Below, piece after piece: positions 9,386-17,825 of a stretch of 64,000 nt of DNA. The DNA comes from Urechidicola croceus. GTDB lineage: Bacteria; Bacteroidota; Bacteroidia; Flavobacteriales; Flavobacteriaceae. The translations under genes and the position numbers were made by a program. Below the pieces are notes generated by a model, which was not told where the DNA came from, did no database searches, and saw only the letters and a program-made list of their open reading frames with translations. The stretch covers positions 699,001-763,000 of the forward strand of contig CAJIZG010000003.1 in NCBI GenBank assembly GCA_905181865.1, in the 5' to 3' direction. Positions within the stretch are counted from its first letter, which is position 1. Every line of letters starts with the position of its first letter.

Positions 9386-9504
9386 ATTTTTAAATTTAAA
9401 ATCTAGCAATATTAAGTCATTGGTTGACAAAACCAATATCCTTTAACAAAAAAATAACATTCTAGTTATTTTCAACAAAACACAATTTTAGGTTACTATT
9501 CGTC

Positions 9505-9512
9505 TATCTTTA
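9505..9512 (+). promoter_or_regulatory. -7-like box (TATCTTTA) for the HAD hydrolase gene
   Basis: TATCTTTA differs from TAnnTTTG only in the last base. It lies 70 bases before the ATG of the HAD gene in an otherwise AT-rich intergenic region. Confidence 0.45.
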
Positions 9513-9581
9513 CACATCACATATTTAAAAGAACTGTTTTGTTAAAAACAAATCAATAGATTTAAATATTACTTTAAGAAT

Positions 9582-10226
9582 ATGAAAAAATACAAATGCG
9601 TAATTTTTGATTGTGACGGTATCTTAGTAGATAGCGAACCTTTAGCAGAAGCAACCATTGTCGCAATGGCTAATGAAATTGGAATCAACTTTGATATTGA
9701 ATATGCAAAGCGTAATTTTAAAGGAGATTCTTTTCAAAATATCTTAGATCATATTGAAGTTACATTTAATATTAGCTTACCTTCAAATTTTAAAACTGAA
9801 TACAGAAGGCGTTCTTTTGAAATGTTTAGGAATCATTTAAAACCAGTTAAAGATATTGAAGCCGTATTAAAGTCTTTACAAGTTCCTTTTTGTGTAGCCT
9901 CTAGTGGACCGCAAAGTAAAATAAAACACAATCTAGAATTAACAGGACTCCTCCCCTATTTTGAAGGTCGAATCTTTAGTTGTTACGATATTCAAAAATG
10001 GAAGCCAGAACCCGATATTTTCCTACACGCTGCTAAAAGCATGGGGTATTCTGTAAATGACTGTGTTGTAATTGAAGATACTATAATTGGAATAACCGCT
10101 GCTAAAAGTGGAGGATTTGACGTTTTCGGATTTGCAGAAGAGTATAATGTTGAGACGTATAGTAAGAACACGACTAAAACTTTCACAGCAATGAACGAGT
10201 TAAAAAAACTACTTTCTACTAAATAA
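9582..10226 (+). CDS. HAD family hydrolase (beta-phosphoglucomutase / phosphatase-like)
   Basis: A 214-residue haloacid-dehalogenase superfamily protein. It has motif I DCDGILVDSEPL (nucleophile and acid Asp), a helical cap, motif II in ASSGP, motif III Lys in KWKPEPDIF, and motif IV in VVIEDTIIGI. The cap type and length fit the sugar-phosphate phosphatase/beta-phosphoglucomutase subgroup (YieH-like). The exact substrate is unknown. It is a single gene with its own promoter, converging on the thioredoxin gene through a shared terminator. Confidence 0.9.
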   Translation: MKKYKCVIFDCDGILVDSEPLAEATIVAMANEIGINFDIEYAKRNFKGDSFQNILDHIEVTFNISLPSNFKTEYRRRSFEMFRNHLKPVKDIEAVLKSLQVPFCVASSGPQSKIKHNLELTGLLPYFEGRIFSCYDIQKWKPEPDIFLHAAKSMGYSVNDCVVIEDTIIGITAAKSGGFDVFGFAEEYNVETYSKNTTKTFTAMNELKKLLSTK

Positions 10227-10260
10227 AAAAGTGCTTATCAAATAAATGAAAAGCACTTTG
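10227..10260. terminator. Terminator shared by the HAD gene and the thioredoxin gene
   Basis: AAAGTGCTT and AAGCACTTT form a 9-bp perfect stem around a 14-base loop. The T run is better on the minus strand, so it mainly terminates the thioredoxin transcript. Confidence 0.7.
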
Positions 10261-10279
10261 TGGCTGTAGCGATAAATTT

Positions 10280-10597
10280 TTAATTAAGAAGTGCATCCAA
10301 CTTTTTTCTTAATGCTGACTCAGACAAGATACCCACTCCTTTATCAACCACCTCTGAACCTTTCAAAAAGAATAAGGCAGGAACACTTCGAACTCCAAAC
10401 TTTGCAGCTAATTCAATGTTTTCGTCCACATTTACTTTTTGAATTTCCACTTTGCCATCATATTCTATTGATAATTTTTCTATTGTGGGTAAAAGTGACT
10501 GACAAGGTCCGCACCAATCTGCATAAAAATCTAATAATACAGGGTTGTCTTGATTCATTAATTGCTCAAAATCTTGGTTGTTTTCTACTTTTTTCAT
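10280..10597 (-). CDS. Thioredoxin
   Basis: A 105-residue single-domain thioredoxin with no signal peptide, so cytoplasmic. The active site is WCGPC (residues ~28-32), followed by VDENIELAAKFGVRSVPALFF with the conserved cis-Pro. It acts as a general disulfide reductant. The A-rich AAAAGAAGAGAATT before the ATG is typical for this group. A 42-codon open frame and an AraC remnant lie directly upstream, so the gene may once have had an adjacent regulator. Confidence 0.95.
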   Translation of the reverse strand: MKKVENNQDFEQLMNQDNPVLLDFYADWCGPCQSLLPTIEKLSIEYDGKVEIQKVNVDENIELAAKFGVRSVPALFFLKGSEVVDKGVGILSESALRKKLDALLN

Positions 10598-10616
10598 AAT
10601 TCTCTTCTTTTAATTA

Positions 10617-10745
10617 TTATCTAAATTTTAATTGTGTTAAATACGAATGGTTTCTTTTACTATTCCAAATAACATGTTTTACGTTAAAGTTCAATCCTAG
10701 AATTACATTCGTTGCTTTTTCGCTTTTTTTGGTTGTAGTTCTCAT
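10617..10745 (-). CDS. Possible 42-residue peptide upstream of thioredoxin
   Basis: An ATG at 10745 opens 42 codons (beginning MRTTTKKSEKATN, ending in LTQLKFR) that stop 19 bases before the thioredoxin start codon on the same strand. It is basic, has no signal peptide, and I do not recognise it. It could be a leader peptide, a small gene, or a chance reading frame in a transcribed leader. Confidence 0.3.
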   Translation of the reverse strand: MRTTTKKSEKATNVILGLNFNVKHVIWNSKRNHSYLTQLKFR

Positions 10746-10836
10746 CTTTTATTAATGATTAATTTAACACTACAAAGATGCGAAGAGAATGAAGATTGTT
10801 AGTAGGGATAAATTCCCGATAAGTTGGCTATTTTTC

Positions 10837-10938
10837 CTAAATGGCTAGTTCCTTAAATTCTGAAGGTGAAACGCCTGCTTTTTTCTTAAAAAAACGACTA
10901 AAAGTCTGAATGTCATCATAACCAATTTTATAAGCAAT
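10837..10938 (-). pseudogene. AraC-family regulator remnant (C-terminal HTH)
   Basis: This stretch reads IAYKIGYDDIQTFSRFFKKK and then AGVSPSEFKELAI before a stop. It is the second helix-turn-helix and recognition region of AraC/XylS-family proteins (consensus IAxxxGFxdxsxFsRxFKKxxGxSPsxyR). A stop codon sits immediately upstream in frame and no other part of an AraC domain is visible, so only the last ~33 codons remain. It precedes the thioredoxin gene on the same strand. Confidence 0.8.
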
Positions 10939-11138
10939 TTAATACAAGATGTGCTATTTTTAAAACTAACAATAATACAATATATATGAGTGAATTAAAT
11001 CAAATCTAACGTAGAAAAAATTAAATTTTTTTAATGTGTTTACCCTGAAGTAATTTAATCTTACCTAATTCAACTTTTATCACTATACTTCCCTCTCTTT
11101 TTTAACATCTGTTTAACAACATGATTTCTCTATAATTG

Positions 11139-11146
11139 TACTTTTG
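11139..11146 (+). promoter_or_regulatory. -7 box (TACTTTTG) for the lipoprotein gene at 11178
   Basis: An exact TAnnTTTG match 31 bases before the ATG at 11178. Because it overlaps the upstream alternative start at 11136, it argues that 11178 is the true start. Confidence 0.65.
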
Positions 11147-11177
11147 TTTAATAAGAAAGATCCTTTTTTTAGTATAC

Positions 11178-12566
11178 ATGAAATTAAAAATCCTAGTTAT
11201 AGTTATTGGTGTCCTTTCTGCAATATTTAGTTGCGGAAAGAAAGACTCTATATGTAACGCTACTTATTTTGGAGGACAAATAATTAACCCAAAAGAAAAT
11301 TTCATTACTCTTTATAAAAATAATGATGTTATTGAAATTATTGAATTAGATGACAATAATAATTTTATGGTTCAATTAGATGCTGACCTAGAAGGTTTAT
11401 TTCATTTTAACCATGGAGTAGAATACCAATATATTTATATTGAGCCTAAAGACAGTATTTTAATACGTTTAAATACTTGGGATTTCGATGAATCGTTGGT
11501 TTTTAGCGGAACAGGTTCTGAAAAGAATAATTTCCTAACCACTCTATATCTTCAAAACGAAAAAGAAGAACGGCTCTATAGTTCATATTACAAATTGGAA
11601 AGTGATCTATTTGAAGAAAAAACTGCGAATTCTACTTTCTCTAGTGTTCAACTTTATAACCAACTGAAAGCTTCTGAAATAGTCATTTCAGCAAAATTCA
11701 ATGAACTAGTACAAGTTGCCATCAATTACCCTATTTATAGAAGAAATGAAATGTATTCATGGAGGTTTAACCGGCAAAATAAAAATATTACAAATAAAAA
11801 ATTGTCCGAAGATTATTATGATTACAGACAAAACATTAATCTAAATAGTGAATATTGGTTCAATTATGACCCGTATTATAACTATGTTAGTGCTCGTATA
11901 AGTGGCATTGCAATGGAATATAGAAGAGAACGTAAGACAGAAAATATTGAGTTCCTTGAACACAAATTAAATGCTATAATAAATACTATTGAACATGAGG
12001 CTCTGAAAAACAAACTTTTACATATCGCCCTTTACAATGATTTTAGGAGAAGTGAAAATTCGTGCTCACTTAACGAAAGAGGTTTAGAAATTTTTATGGC
12101 TAATTGTTCCGATAAAAAAATTATTAAAAAAATAGAATTACTTTTAAATGATTGCTCAAGTATTGTTCAAAATAATAAGATTGAAAATTTTCAATTAAAG
12201 ACCATCGATAAAAAACGCATAGACATTAATACGGTTCTCAAAAACAAAAAAACGGTGATCTATTTTTGGTCTCCCGACATTATTAGTCCAGAACTGCTCA
12301 TTAGTCGAATTGAATACCTAGAAAATAAATTTTCAGATTTAAAATTTATTGGCATCAACATGAACCCTTCTCAGCGAAGTGCCAAAGTTAATCACAAAAT
12401 TGGGAACCAATATTATTTAACAAAAGAAAGTAGTGCTCATAATTTCATCACTAGTTCTGAAGCTAGAACGCTATTAATTAATCAAAAAGGTATTGTGCAT
12501 AATAGCTTCACCTATTTATCTTCTCCCTATTTAGAAAGACAATTAAATAAATTGAATAATCGCTAG
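11178..12566 (+). CDS. Lipoprotein with a C-terminal thioredoxin-like fold lacking the CxxC pair
   Basis: 462 residues from the ATG at 11178. This start gives a clean lipoprotein signal peptide (MKLKILVIVIGVLSAIFSCG) and lies behind a -7 box. The N-terminal ~90 residues resemble the beta-rich domain that precedes TlpA/ResA-type modules in Bacteroidota, the middle is helical and charged, and the last ~120 residues have thioredoxin-fold character (KKTVIYFWSPDII, FIGINMNPS, TLLINQKGIV). At the expected active site WCxxC the protein has WSPD, so it should not be a redox enzyme. The role is unknown. It is a single-gene unit. Confidence 0.75.
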   Translation: MKLKILVIVIGVLSAIFSCGKKDSICNATYFGGQIINPKENFITLYKNNDVIEIIELDDNNNFMVQLDADLEGLFHFNHGVEYQYIYIEPKDSILIRLNTWDFDESLVFSGTGSEKNNFLTTLYLQNEKEERLYSSYYKLESDLFEEKTANSTFSSVQLYNQLKASEIVISAKFNELVQVAINYPIYRRNEMYSWRFNRQNKNITNKKLSEDYYDYRQNINLNSEYWFNYDPYYNYVSARISGIAMEYRRERKTENIEFLEHKLNAIINTIEHEALKNKLLHIALYNDFRRSENSCSLNERGLEIFMANCSDKKIIKKIELLLNDCSSIVQNNKIENFQLKTIDKKRIDINTVLKNKKTVIYFWSPDIISPELLISRIEYLENKFSDLKFIGINMNPSQRSAKVNHKIGNQYYLTKESSAHNFITSSEARTLLINQKGIVHNSFTYLSSPYLERQLNKLNNR

Positions 12567-12649
12567 TATTCCCCCTACCAAATTCACGTGTTCAAGTTGT
12601 TTAAAGCAAATTAAACTCGTTTTCAAGAGAGATTCTGATTAATAAGGCG

Positions 12650-12657
12650 TAATTTTG
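12650..12657 (+). promoter_or_regulatory. -7 box (TAATTTTG) for the DEAD-box helicase gene
   Basis: An exact TAnnTTTG match. It predicts a leader of about 50-55 bases before the ATG at 12716, with the short complementary segments CCTG...CAGG spanning it. Confidence 0.65.
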
Positions 12658-12715
12658 CGCCCTGAAAATCAGATTTATAGATGCGGGTGTATCTGTGAAT
12701 CATTAAACACACAGG

Positions 12716-14518
12716 ATGTCAACATTTAAAGATTTAGGGCTTAAATCGGAAATAATTCAAGCTCTTACAGATTTAGGCTATGAAAAACCTACAGAAATTC
12801 AAGAAAAAGCAATTCCACAAGTTATTGCTTCAGATCAAGATTTAAAAGCTTTTGCTCAAACCGGAACTGGTAAAACAGCGGCTTTTAGTTTGCCAATTTT
12901 ACAAAAATTAGATTTAGATAGTAATCAAGTTCAAGCAATTATCCTATCTCCTACGCGTGAATTGGCTATACAGATTGCAAGAAATATTGAAGAATTCTCA
13001 ACACATTTAAAAGGTTTTAGAGTTGCGGCCGTATATGGTGGTTCTGATATCAACGGGCAAATACGTTCTTTAAATAAAGGTGTTCAAATTGTTGTTGGAA
13101 CTCCAGGTAGAACGGTTGATTTAATTAAAAGGAGAAAATTAAAACTCGATTCAGTTAAGTGGTTGGTCTTGGATGAGGCTGATGAGATGCTAAATATGGG
13201 ATTCAAAGATGAATTAGATCAAGTACTACAAGTAACTCCAGATACAAAACAAACGTTATTATTTTCAGCAACCTTCCCGAAAGAAGTTGATAGAATCGCC
13301 AGAAACTACATGAATGATCCTGCTCAAATTGATGCAGGAAAACGTAATTCTAGTACAAATAATGTATCACATGAATATTATGTTGTAACGGATAGAAATA
13401 GATACCCTGCCTTAAAACGTATTGCAGATATCAATCCTGATATTTATGGAATTATTTTTTGCAGAACACGTAGAGAAACTCAAGAAGTCGCTGATAAATT
13501 AATTCAAGACGGGTACAGTGCTGATTCTCTTCATGGCGAGTTATCACAAGCACAACGTGATATGGTAATGCAAAAATTTCGTAAGAAAACATTACAAATA
13601 TTGGTAGCAACGGATGTTGCGGCACGCGGATTGGATGTTGATAGTTTAACCCATGTTATTAATTACAAACTTCCAGATCAAGTAGAATCTTATACACACA
13701 GAAGTGGTAGAACTGGTAGAGCAAATAGCACTGGTATTTCTATTGCTATCGTTTCTCCTGGTGAAAGAAGAAAATTAGGTCCTATTGAAAGAATTATAGG
13801 TAAGAAGTTTGTTCAAATGCAAGTTCCTGACGGAAAAGAAATTTGTAAAAAACAATTGTTAAAATTAGTTGATAAAGTAAATGACTTTGAAGTAAATGAA
13901 AGTCAAATAAGTGAATATTTACCTACAATACAAGAGAAATTAGAAGGATTAGACAGAGATGAATTGATCAAAAGATTTGTCTCAATTGAATTTAATTCGT
14001 TTTTGAGTTATTATGAAAATGCAAATGATTTAAATAGTACTTCTAAAGACAGAGGTCGTGAAAGAGAAACTAACGGAAGACAAAGAAACGACGAAAACAT
14101 GTCGCGTTTCTTTATCAACATTGGTCGTAAAGACAAATTAAATCCGGCAAGATTGATTGGATTGATCAACGAACAAAATATTGCTAAGAATATTGAAATT
14201 GGTCAAATAGAAATATTAGATACTTTTTCTTTTTTCGAACTAGATAAGAATTTTGAAAGCGAAACCTTAGCAGCCTTTACGAGAGATAGCGATATTTCAT
14301 TTGAAGGAAGAGGTGTAAATGTCGAAAAGACTGAGAAAAAACGTGCTGGTAGCGGTGGCGGAAGAAAAAGTAGTGGTGGCGGAAGAAATCACAGAGGACG
14401 CAGTGGAGACGATGAAGGACGTCGTTCTAAACCATCTGGCGATAGTGGTTCTTCAAAATCATTTAACAAAGGTGGTTTTGGAAGAGATCGCAACAAAGGA
14501 GGAAGAAGAGGCAACTAA
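12716..14518 (+). CDS. DEAD-box ATP-dependent RNA helicase with DbpA-type RNA-binding domain
   Basis: A 600-residue DeaD/CsdA-like helicase. The Q motif and motif I AQTGTGKT (~46-53), PTRELA, motif II DEAD, motif III SAT, and motifs V and VI (ARGLD, HRSGRTGRA) are all present. Residues ~460-535 form a DbpA-type RNA-binding domain (RFFINIGRKDKLNPARLIGL). The tail (~545-600) is Gly/Arg/Ser-rich, a flexible RNA-binding extension. The likely roles are ribosome assembly and mRNA remodelling, often cold-inducible in this family. It is a single gene with its own promoter and terminator. The frame-shifted reading over the tail is an artefact of the repetitive codons. Confidence 0.95.
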   Translation: MSTFKDLGLKSEIIQALTDLGYEKPTEIQEKAIPQVIASDQDLKAFAQTGTGKTAAFSLPILQKLDLDSNQVQAIILSPTRELAIQIARNIEEFSTHLKGFRVAAVYGGSDINGQIRSLNKGVQIVVGTPGRTVDLIKRRKLKLDSVKWLVLDEADEMLNMGFKDELDQVLQVTPDTKQTLLFSATFPKEVDRIARNYMNDPAQIDAGKRNSSTNNVSHEYYVVTDRNRYPALKRIADINPDIYGIIFCRTRRETQEVADKLIQDGYSADSLHGELSQAQRDMVMQKFRKKTLQILVATDVAARGLDVDSLTHVINYKLPDQVESYTHRSGRTGRANSTGISIAIVSPGERRKLGPIERIIGKKFVQMQVPDGKEICKKQLLKLVDKVNDFEVNESQISEYLPTIQEKLEGLDRDELIKRFVSIEFNSFLSYYENANDLNSTSKDRGRERETNGRQRNDENMSRFFINIGRKDKLNPARLIGLINEQNIAKNIEIGQIEILDTFSFFELDKNFESETLAAFTRDSDISFEGRGVNVEKTEKKRAGSGGGRKSSGGGRNHRGRSGDDEGRRSKPSGDSGSSKSFNKGGFGRDRNKGGRRGN

Positions 14519-14542
14519 AGACTCGTAGTTCTTATAGTATAG

Positions 14543-14576
14543 AATCCCAATTTCATATGGAATTGGGATTTTTTAT
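14543..14576 (+). terminator. Rho-independent terminator after the DEAD-box helicase gene
   Basis: AATCCCAATT and AATTGGGATT form a 10-bp perfect stem around a short loop, followed by six T residues. The minus-strand ABC gene ends nearby and may use it too. Confidence 0.9.
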
Positions 14577-14591
14577 GCTATTTAAAATTTC

Positions 14592-15812
14592 TTATTGTTG
14601 TATTTTCCCAATTGCACCAAATTCAGTTGGAAAAAGTTCAAAAATGTATGTTGGCTCCAAACCTTTTTCCTTTCGATGGGATACATAAATGATACTTGTT
14701 TCTGTCTCCTTACTAATTTTATTGATTAATTGCGTAAACAATAAGGCTGCATGATCATCTAAACCAGCTGTAGGCTCATCTAATATGAGTAAAGGAGGGT
14801 GTTTGACCATTGCTCTCGCAATAAGTATCATACGCTGCTGTCCAAGTGTTAGAGATGAAAAATTCTTCTTCCTTATTTCATACAGCCCCAATAAGTCTAG
14901 CCATTGAACTGTAATTTCTATTTGCCTCTTTGAAGGCTGCGTGTACAACCCAATAGAATCAAAAAAACCAGAAAGAATCATTTTCTCTATAGACTCTCTT
15001 CGTTGAAAACCACGTTTTAACTCCGAACTAAAATAGCCTACTTTCTTTTTAAGTTCCCAAATACTTTCACCACCTCCTTTTTTAACACCGAATAGCGTAA
15101 TATCCTGTCCATAAGCTCTCGCATTATCTCCAGAGATAAGTGATAGAATTGTACTTTTCCCTACTCCATTTGGCCCTTTCATTTGCCAAAACTCCCCCTT
15201 CTGAACCTCCCAATAAATATTTTTCACTATGGGAACTCCGTCGTATGAAACAAAAACATTCTTTAATTTTACCAAAGAATCTCCACTTACTTCAATTTTT
15301 TCGTAAGTATCAGGAATAACATACGCTGGCCGAATATCGACCACTTCTTCCATATTCATTCGACTTATCACCTCCCAAGAAGTTCCATTTTGGACATATA
15401 TATTCTCGATAAAATCTAATATATCACTCTTTCGGTTCGCAATTTGAAGTATCGTAATAGATTCTTTTAAACTATGTAAGGTTTTAACAATCTCAGCTTG
15501 TGCATTAATATCTAGGTTATCCAATATGTTATCTACAATAATATATTTAGGCTTTTTTGAGATGATATAAGAAAGTAAAGCCTTTCTTTTTTCGCCATCA
15601 GAATACTTCACTAAATTCTTTTTGGCTCCTGAAGAAATCACATCAAAATGACCATGAATTTCCTCTTCCCTAATAAATGAATTCAGCGCAACTTCAGAGT
15701 ACAATTCACAATTCTTAGTATCAATACCTTTTACAAAGGTACCAAGTCTTATTTGAGTTATTAAATCCTGTTTGTTTTCAAAATTTGAGAGGTAAAATGC
15801 GTAATGATTCAT
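14592..15812 (-). CDS. Twin ATP-binding cassette protein (ModF-like) with degenerate first domain
   Basis: A 406-residue soluble protein made of two ABC ATPase domains in one chain, with no membrane segments. Domain 2 (~185-400) is complete: Walker A GPNGVGKST, signature LTLGQQRM, Walker B LLILDEPTAGLDD and the switch His in YVSHRK. Domain 1 (~1-150) has a signature-like YSDGEKRK and a Walker B-like KYIIVDNILDNLD but no recognisable Walker A, so it probably cannot bind ATP normally. Twin soluble ABC proteins of this type include ModF/PhrA. It is preceded by ornithine aminotransferase on the same strand (47-base gap), but no functional link is evident. No permease gene is adjacent. Confidence 0.8.
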   Translation of the reverse strand: MNHYAFYLSNFENKQDLITQIRLGTFVKGIDTKNCELYSEVALNSFIREEEIHGHFDVISSGAKKNLVKYSDGEKRKALLSYIISKKPKYIIVDNILDNLDINAQAEIVKTLHSLKESITILQIANRKSDILDFIENIYVQNGTSWEVISRMNMEEVVDIRPAYVIPDTYEKIEVSGDSLVKLKNVFVSYDGVPIVKNIYWEVQKGEFWQMKGPNGVGKSTILSLISGDNARAYGQDITLFGVKKGGGESIWELKKKVGYFSSELKRGFQRRESIEKMILSGFFDSIGLYTQPSKRQIEITVQWLDLLGLYEIRKKNFSSLTLGQQRMILIARAMVKHPPLLILDEPTAGLDDHAALLFTQLINKISKETETSIIYVSHRKEKGLEPTYIFELFPTEFGAIGKIQQ

Positions 15813-15859
15813 TGTCGCAGAAAAATAATTTAAAACGTTAAATATAGGTTTTTCAATAC

Positions 15860-17116
15860 TTATTTAGAGCTGCTTCTTTTCCAAAACACCTCAATAGTCC
15901 TTTTGATAATCGCAATGCACTCCAACAATTGCAGTTCAGTAATGACCAATGGAGGTGCAAATCGAATTATATTTCCATGTGTTGGTTTTGCCAACAAACC
16001 ATTATCCCTTAGTTTAAGACATATATTCCATGCCGTTGTACTATCTTCAGTATCATTGATTACGATCGCATTTAATAATCCTTTACCTCGAACCAAAACC
16101 ACTAAATCATTCTCTGCAGCGAATTCAGTTAATTCTTTTCGAAAAATTCTCCCTAAGCGTTCTGCATTTTCCGCTAATTTTTCATCTTCAACTACGTTTA
16201 AAGCAGCCATAGAAACAGCTGCAGCAATGGGGTTCCCCCCATAGGTAGAACCATGTTGCCCTGGTTTTATAATACTCATAATATCACCGTCCGCTAATAC
16301 AGCACTTACCGGATAGACACCACCCGACAATGCTTTTCCAAGAATTAATATATCTGGACGAACATTTTCATGATCCACTGCAAGCATCTTCCCTGTTCGC
16401 GCAATGCCAGTTTGAATTTCATCTGCAATAAACAAAACATCATACTGATTGCACAAAGCTTTCGCCATGGAAAGATACCCTTTACTCGGAACGTTCACCC
16501 CTGCTTCTCCTTGAATCGGCTCCACTAAAAAACCTGCAATATTACTATTTGACTTCAATAATTCCTCTAGCGCTCGCAAATTATTATATTCAATACTTAT
16601 GAAACCTGGTGTATGTGGTCCAAAATTTTCACGAGAACCTTTGTCGCTAGAAAACGAAATAATTGACGTAGTTCTACCGTGGAAATTTTCATTACATACC
16701 ACTATTTGAGCTTTATTTTCTGCTATCCCTTTCACTTCATACCCCCATTTTCTACATATTTTAATGGCAGTTTCGACGCCTTCCGCTCCAGAATTCATGG
16801 GTAACACCTTTTCAAAACCAAAAAGAGTTGTTATTTGTTTTTGAAAATCCCATAATACATCATTGTGAAATGCCCTTGATGTCAATTCTAAAGTTTGTGC
16901 TTGCTCAATAAGAGCGCCAACAATTTTTGGATGACAATGGCCTTGATTCACCGCAGAGTATGCAGATAAAAAATCATAATATCGCTTCCCTTCAACATCC
17001 CATAAGAACACCCCTTCTCCTTTGGTCAATACTACCGGTAAAGCATGGTAGTTCTCAGCCCCATATTTTACTTCTAAGTCAATTATTTCTTGAGATGACA
17101 ACGATCTTTTATTCAT
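15860..17116 (-). CDS. rocD: Ornithine aminotransferase
   Basis: A 418-residue PLP-dependent class III aminotransferase. It converts ornithine and 2-oxoglutarate to glutamate-5-semialdehyde and glutamate, linking arginine breakdown to proline/glutamate. Visible signatures are [13 protein letters not shown] near the N terminus, [13 protein letters not shown] (cofactor phosphate), the [13 protein letters not shown] segment and the Schiff-base Lys in [16 protein letters not shown]. Length and these motifs match bacterial and eukaryotic OAT closely, better than acetylornithine aminotransferase. It is cytoplasmic and heads a possible two-gene unit with the twin-ABC ATPase. Confidence 0.93.
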   Translation of the reverse strand: MNKRSLSSQEIIDLEVKYGAENYHALPVVLTKGEGVFLWDVEGKRYYDFLSAYSAVNQGHCHPKIVGALIEQAQTLELTSRAFHNDVLWDFQKQITTLFGFEKVLPMNSGAEGVETAIKICRKWGYEVKGIAENKAQIVVCNENFHGRTTSIISFSSDKGSRENFGPHTPGFISIEYNNLRALEELLKSNSNIAGFLVEPIQGEAGVNVPSKGYLSMAKALCNQYDVLFIADEIQTGIARTGKMLAVDHENVRPDILILGKALSGGVYPVSAVLADGDIMSIIKPGQHGSTYGGNPIAAAVSMAALNVVEDEKLAENAERLGRIFRKELTEFAAENDLVVLVRGKGLLNAIVINDTEDSTTAWNICLKLRDNGLLAKPTHGNIIRFAPPLVITELQLLECIAIIKRTIEVFWKRSSSK

Positions 17117-17297
17117 ATTTAAATAAATTATATTTCTTATTTGAATTTGATCAAATTTAAGTCACTTAAAAATATATTTTCCATAAAAAACCAATTCATT
17201 TAACATGAATTATAATAAATTCTTTAGAAGCTTAAAATAGTCGTAGTATAAGGTTAATTTTACGAAAAAAAAGAAGCATATTTTACTTTTTTTTTAA

Positions 17298-17305
17298 TAA
17301 ATTTG
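17298..17305 (+). promoter_or_regulatory. -7 box (TAAATTTG) for the cytochrome c lipoprotein gene
   Basis: An exact TAnnTTTG match 27 bases before the ATG at 17333, in a poly-T/poly-A stretch. Confidence 0.65.
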
Positions 17306-17332
17306 TGTAGTCATTTTTAACATTATTATATT

Positions 17333-17743
17333 ATGAAAAAATTAGCCTTTATACTAATGGCCTCTTCAATATTACTAGTAAGTTGTGGTAATTCTAAGAA
17401 AAAAGAAGCTCCGAAAAAAGTAAGTGCAAAAGTTGAGAAGAAAGCTACGCCAGCAGCCAAAGCAGATCCTGTAGCTGGAAAAAAATTGTTTGGTTCAAAA
17501 GGATGTACAGCATGTCACCATGAGACAGCAAAAATTATTGGCCCACCTGTAAAAGAAATAGCGGCAAAATATGCTGAGAAAAAAGCAGATGTCACAAAAT
17601 TCTTAAGAGGAATTAGTCCTGCGATAGTTGACACTGATCCAACTCAAGTTGCTATTATGAAAAATAATATTGACACAATGGTAAAAGCTATTTCTGATGC
17701 TGATTTATCAAACATTGTTGCCTATATCAATTCCGTAAAATAA
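17333..17743 (+). CDS. Class I c-type cytochrome lipoprotein
   Basis: A 136-residue lipoprotein (signal MKKLAFILMASSILLVSCG) with a Lys/Ala-rich linker (~20-45). It then has a single cytochrome c domain with the haem attachment motif CTACH (~59-63) and a likely Met axial ligand near the C-terminal half (VAIMKNNIDTM). It has the small size of the c551/c552-like electron carriers. Anchored by its lipid, it would shuttle electrons in the periplasm, for example to a terminal oxidase. It is a single-gene unit with its own promoter and terminator. Confidence 0.9.
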   Translation: MKKLAFILMASSILLVSCGNSKKKEAPKKVSAKVEKKATPAAKADPVAGKKLFGSKGCTACHHETAKIIGPPVKEIAAKYAEKKADVTKFLRGISPAIVDTDPTQVAIMKNNIDTMVKAISDADLSNIVAYINSVK

Positions 17744-17771
17744 TTTCACATTCAATACAATTTCAAAAAAG

Positions 17772-17800
17772 ACATCTCATTAATTTGAGATGTTTTTTTT
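17772..17800 (+). terminator. Rho-independent terminator after the cytochrome gene
   Basis: ACATCTCA and TGAGATGT form an 8-bp perfect stem around TTAATT, followed by a run of T residues. Confidence 0.88.
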
Positions 17801-17812
17801 ATTTTAATGATG

Positions 17813-17820
17813 TACCTTTG
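17813..17820 (+). promoter_or_regulatory. -7 box (TACCTTTG) ending 5 bases before the rlmD ATG
   Basis: An exact TAnnTTTG match. Only CACTT separates it from the ATG at 17826, so transcription should begin at or within a base or two of the start codon, giving a leaderless or nearly leaderless mRNA. Confidence 0.6.
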
Positions 17821-17825
17821 CACTT

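Noticed and set aside
10291-10599. 102-codon plus-strand frame
   Set aside because: Antisense of the thioredoxin gene, which has the WCGPC motif.
14319-14528. 69-codon frame inside the DEAD-box helicase tail
   Set aside because: An alternative reading of the Gly/Arg-rich codons; no start signals and no independent composition.
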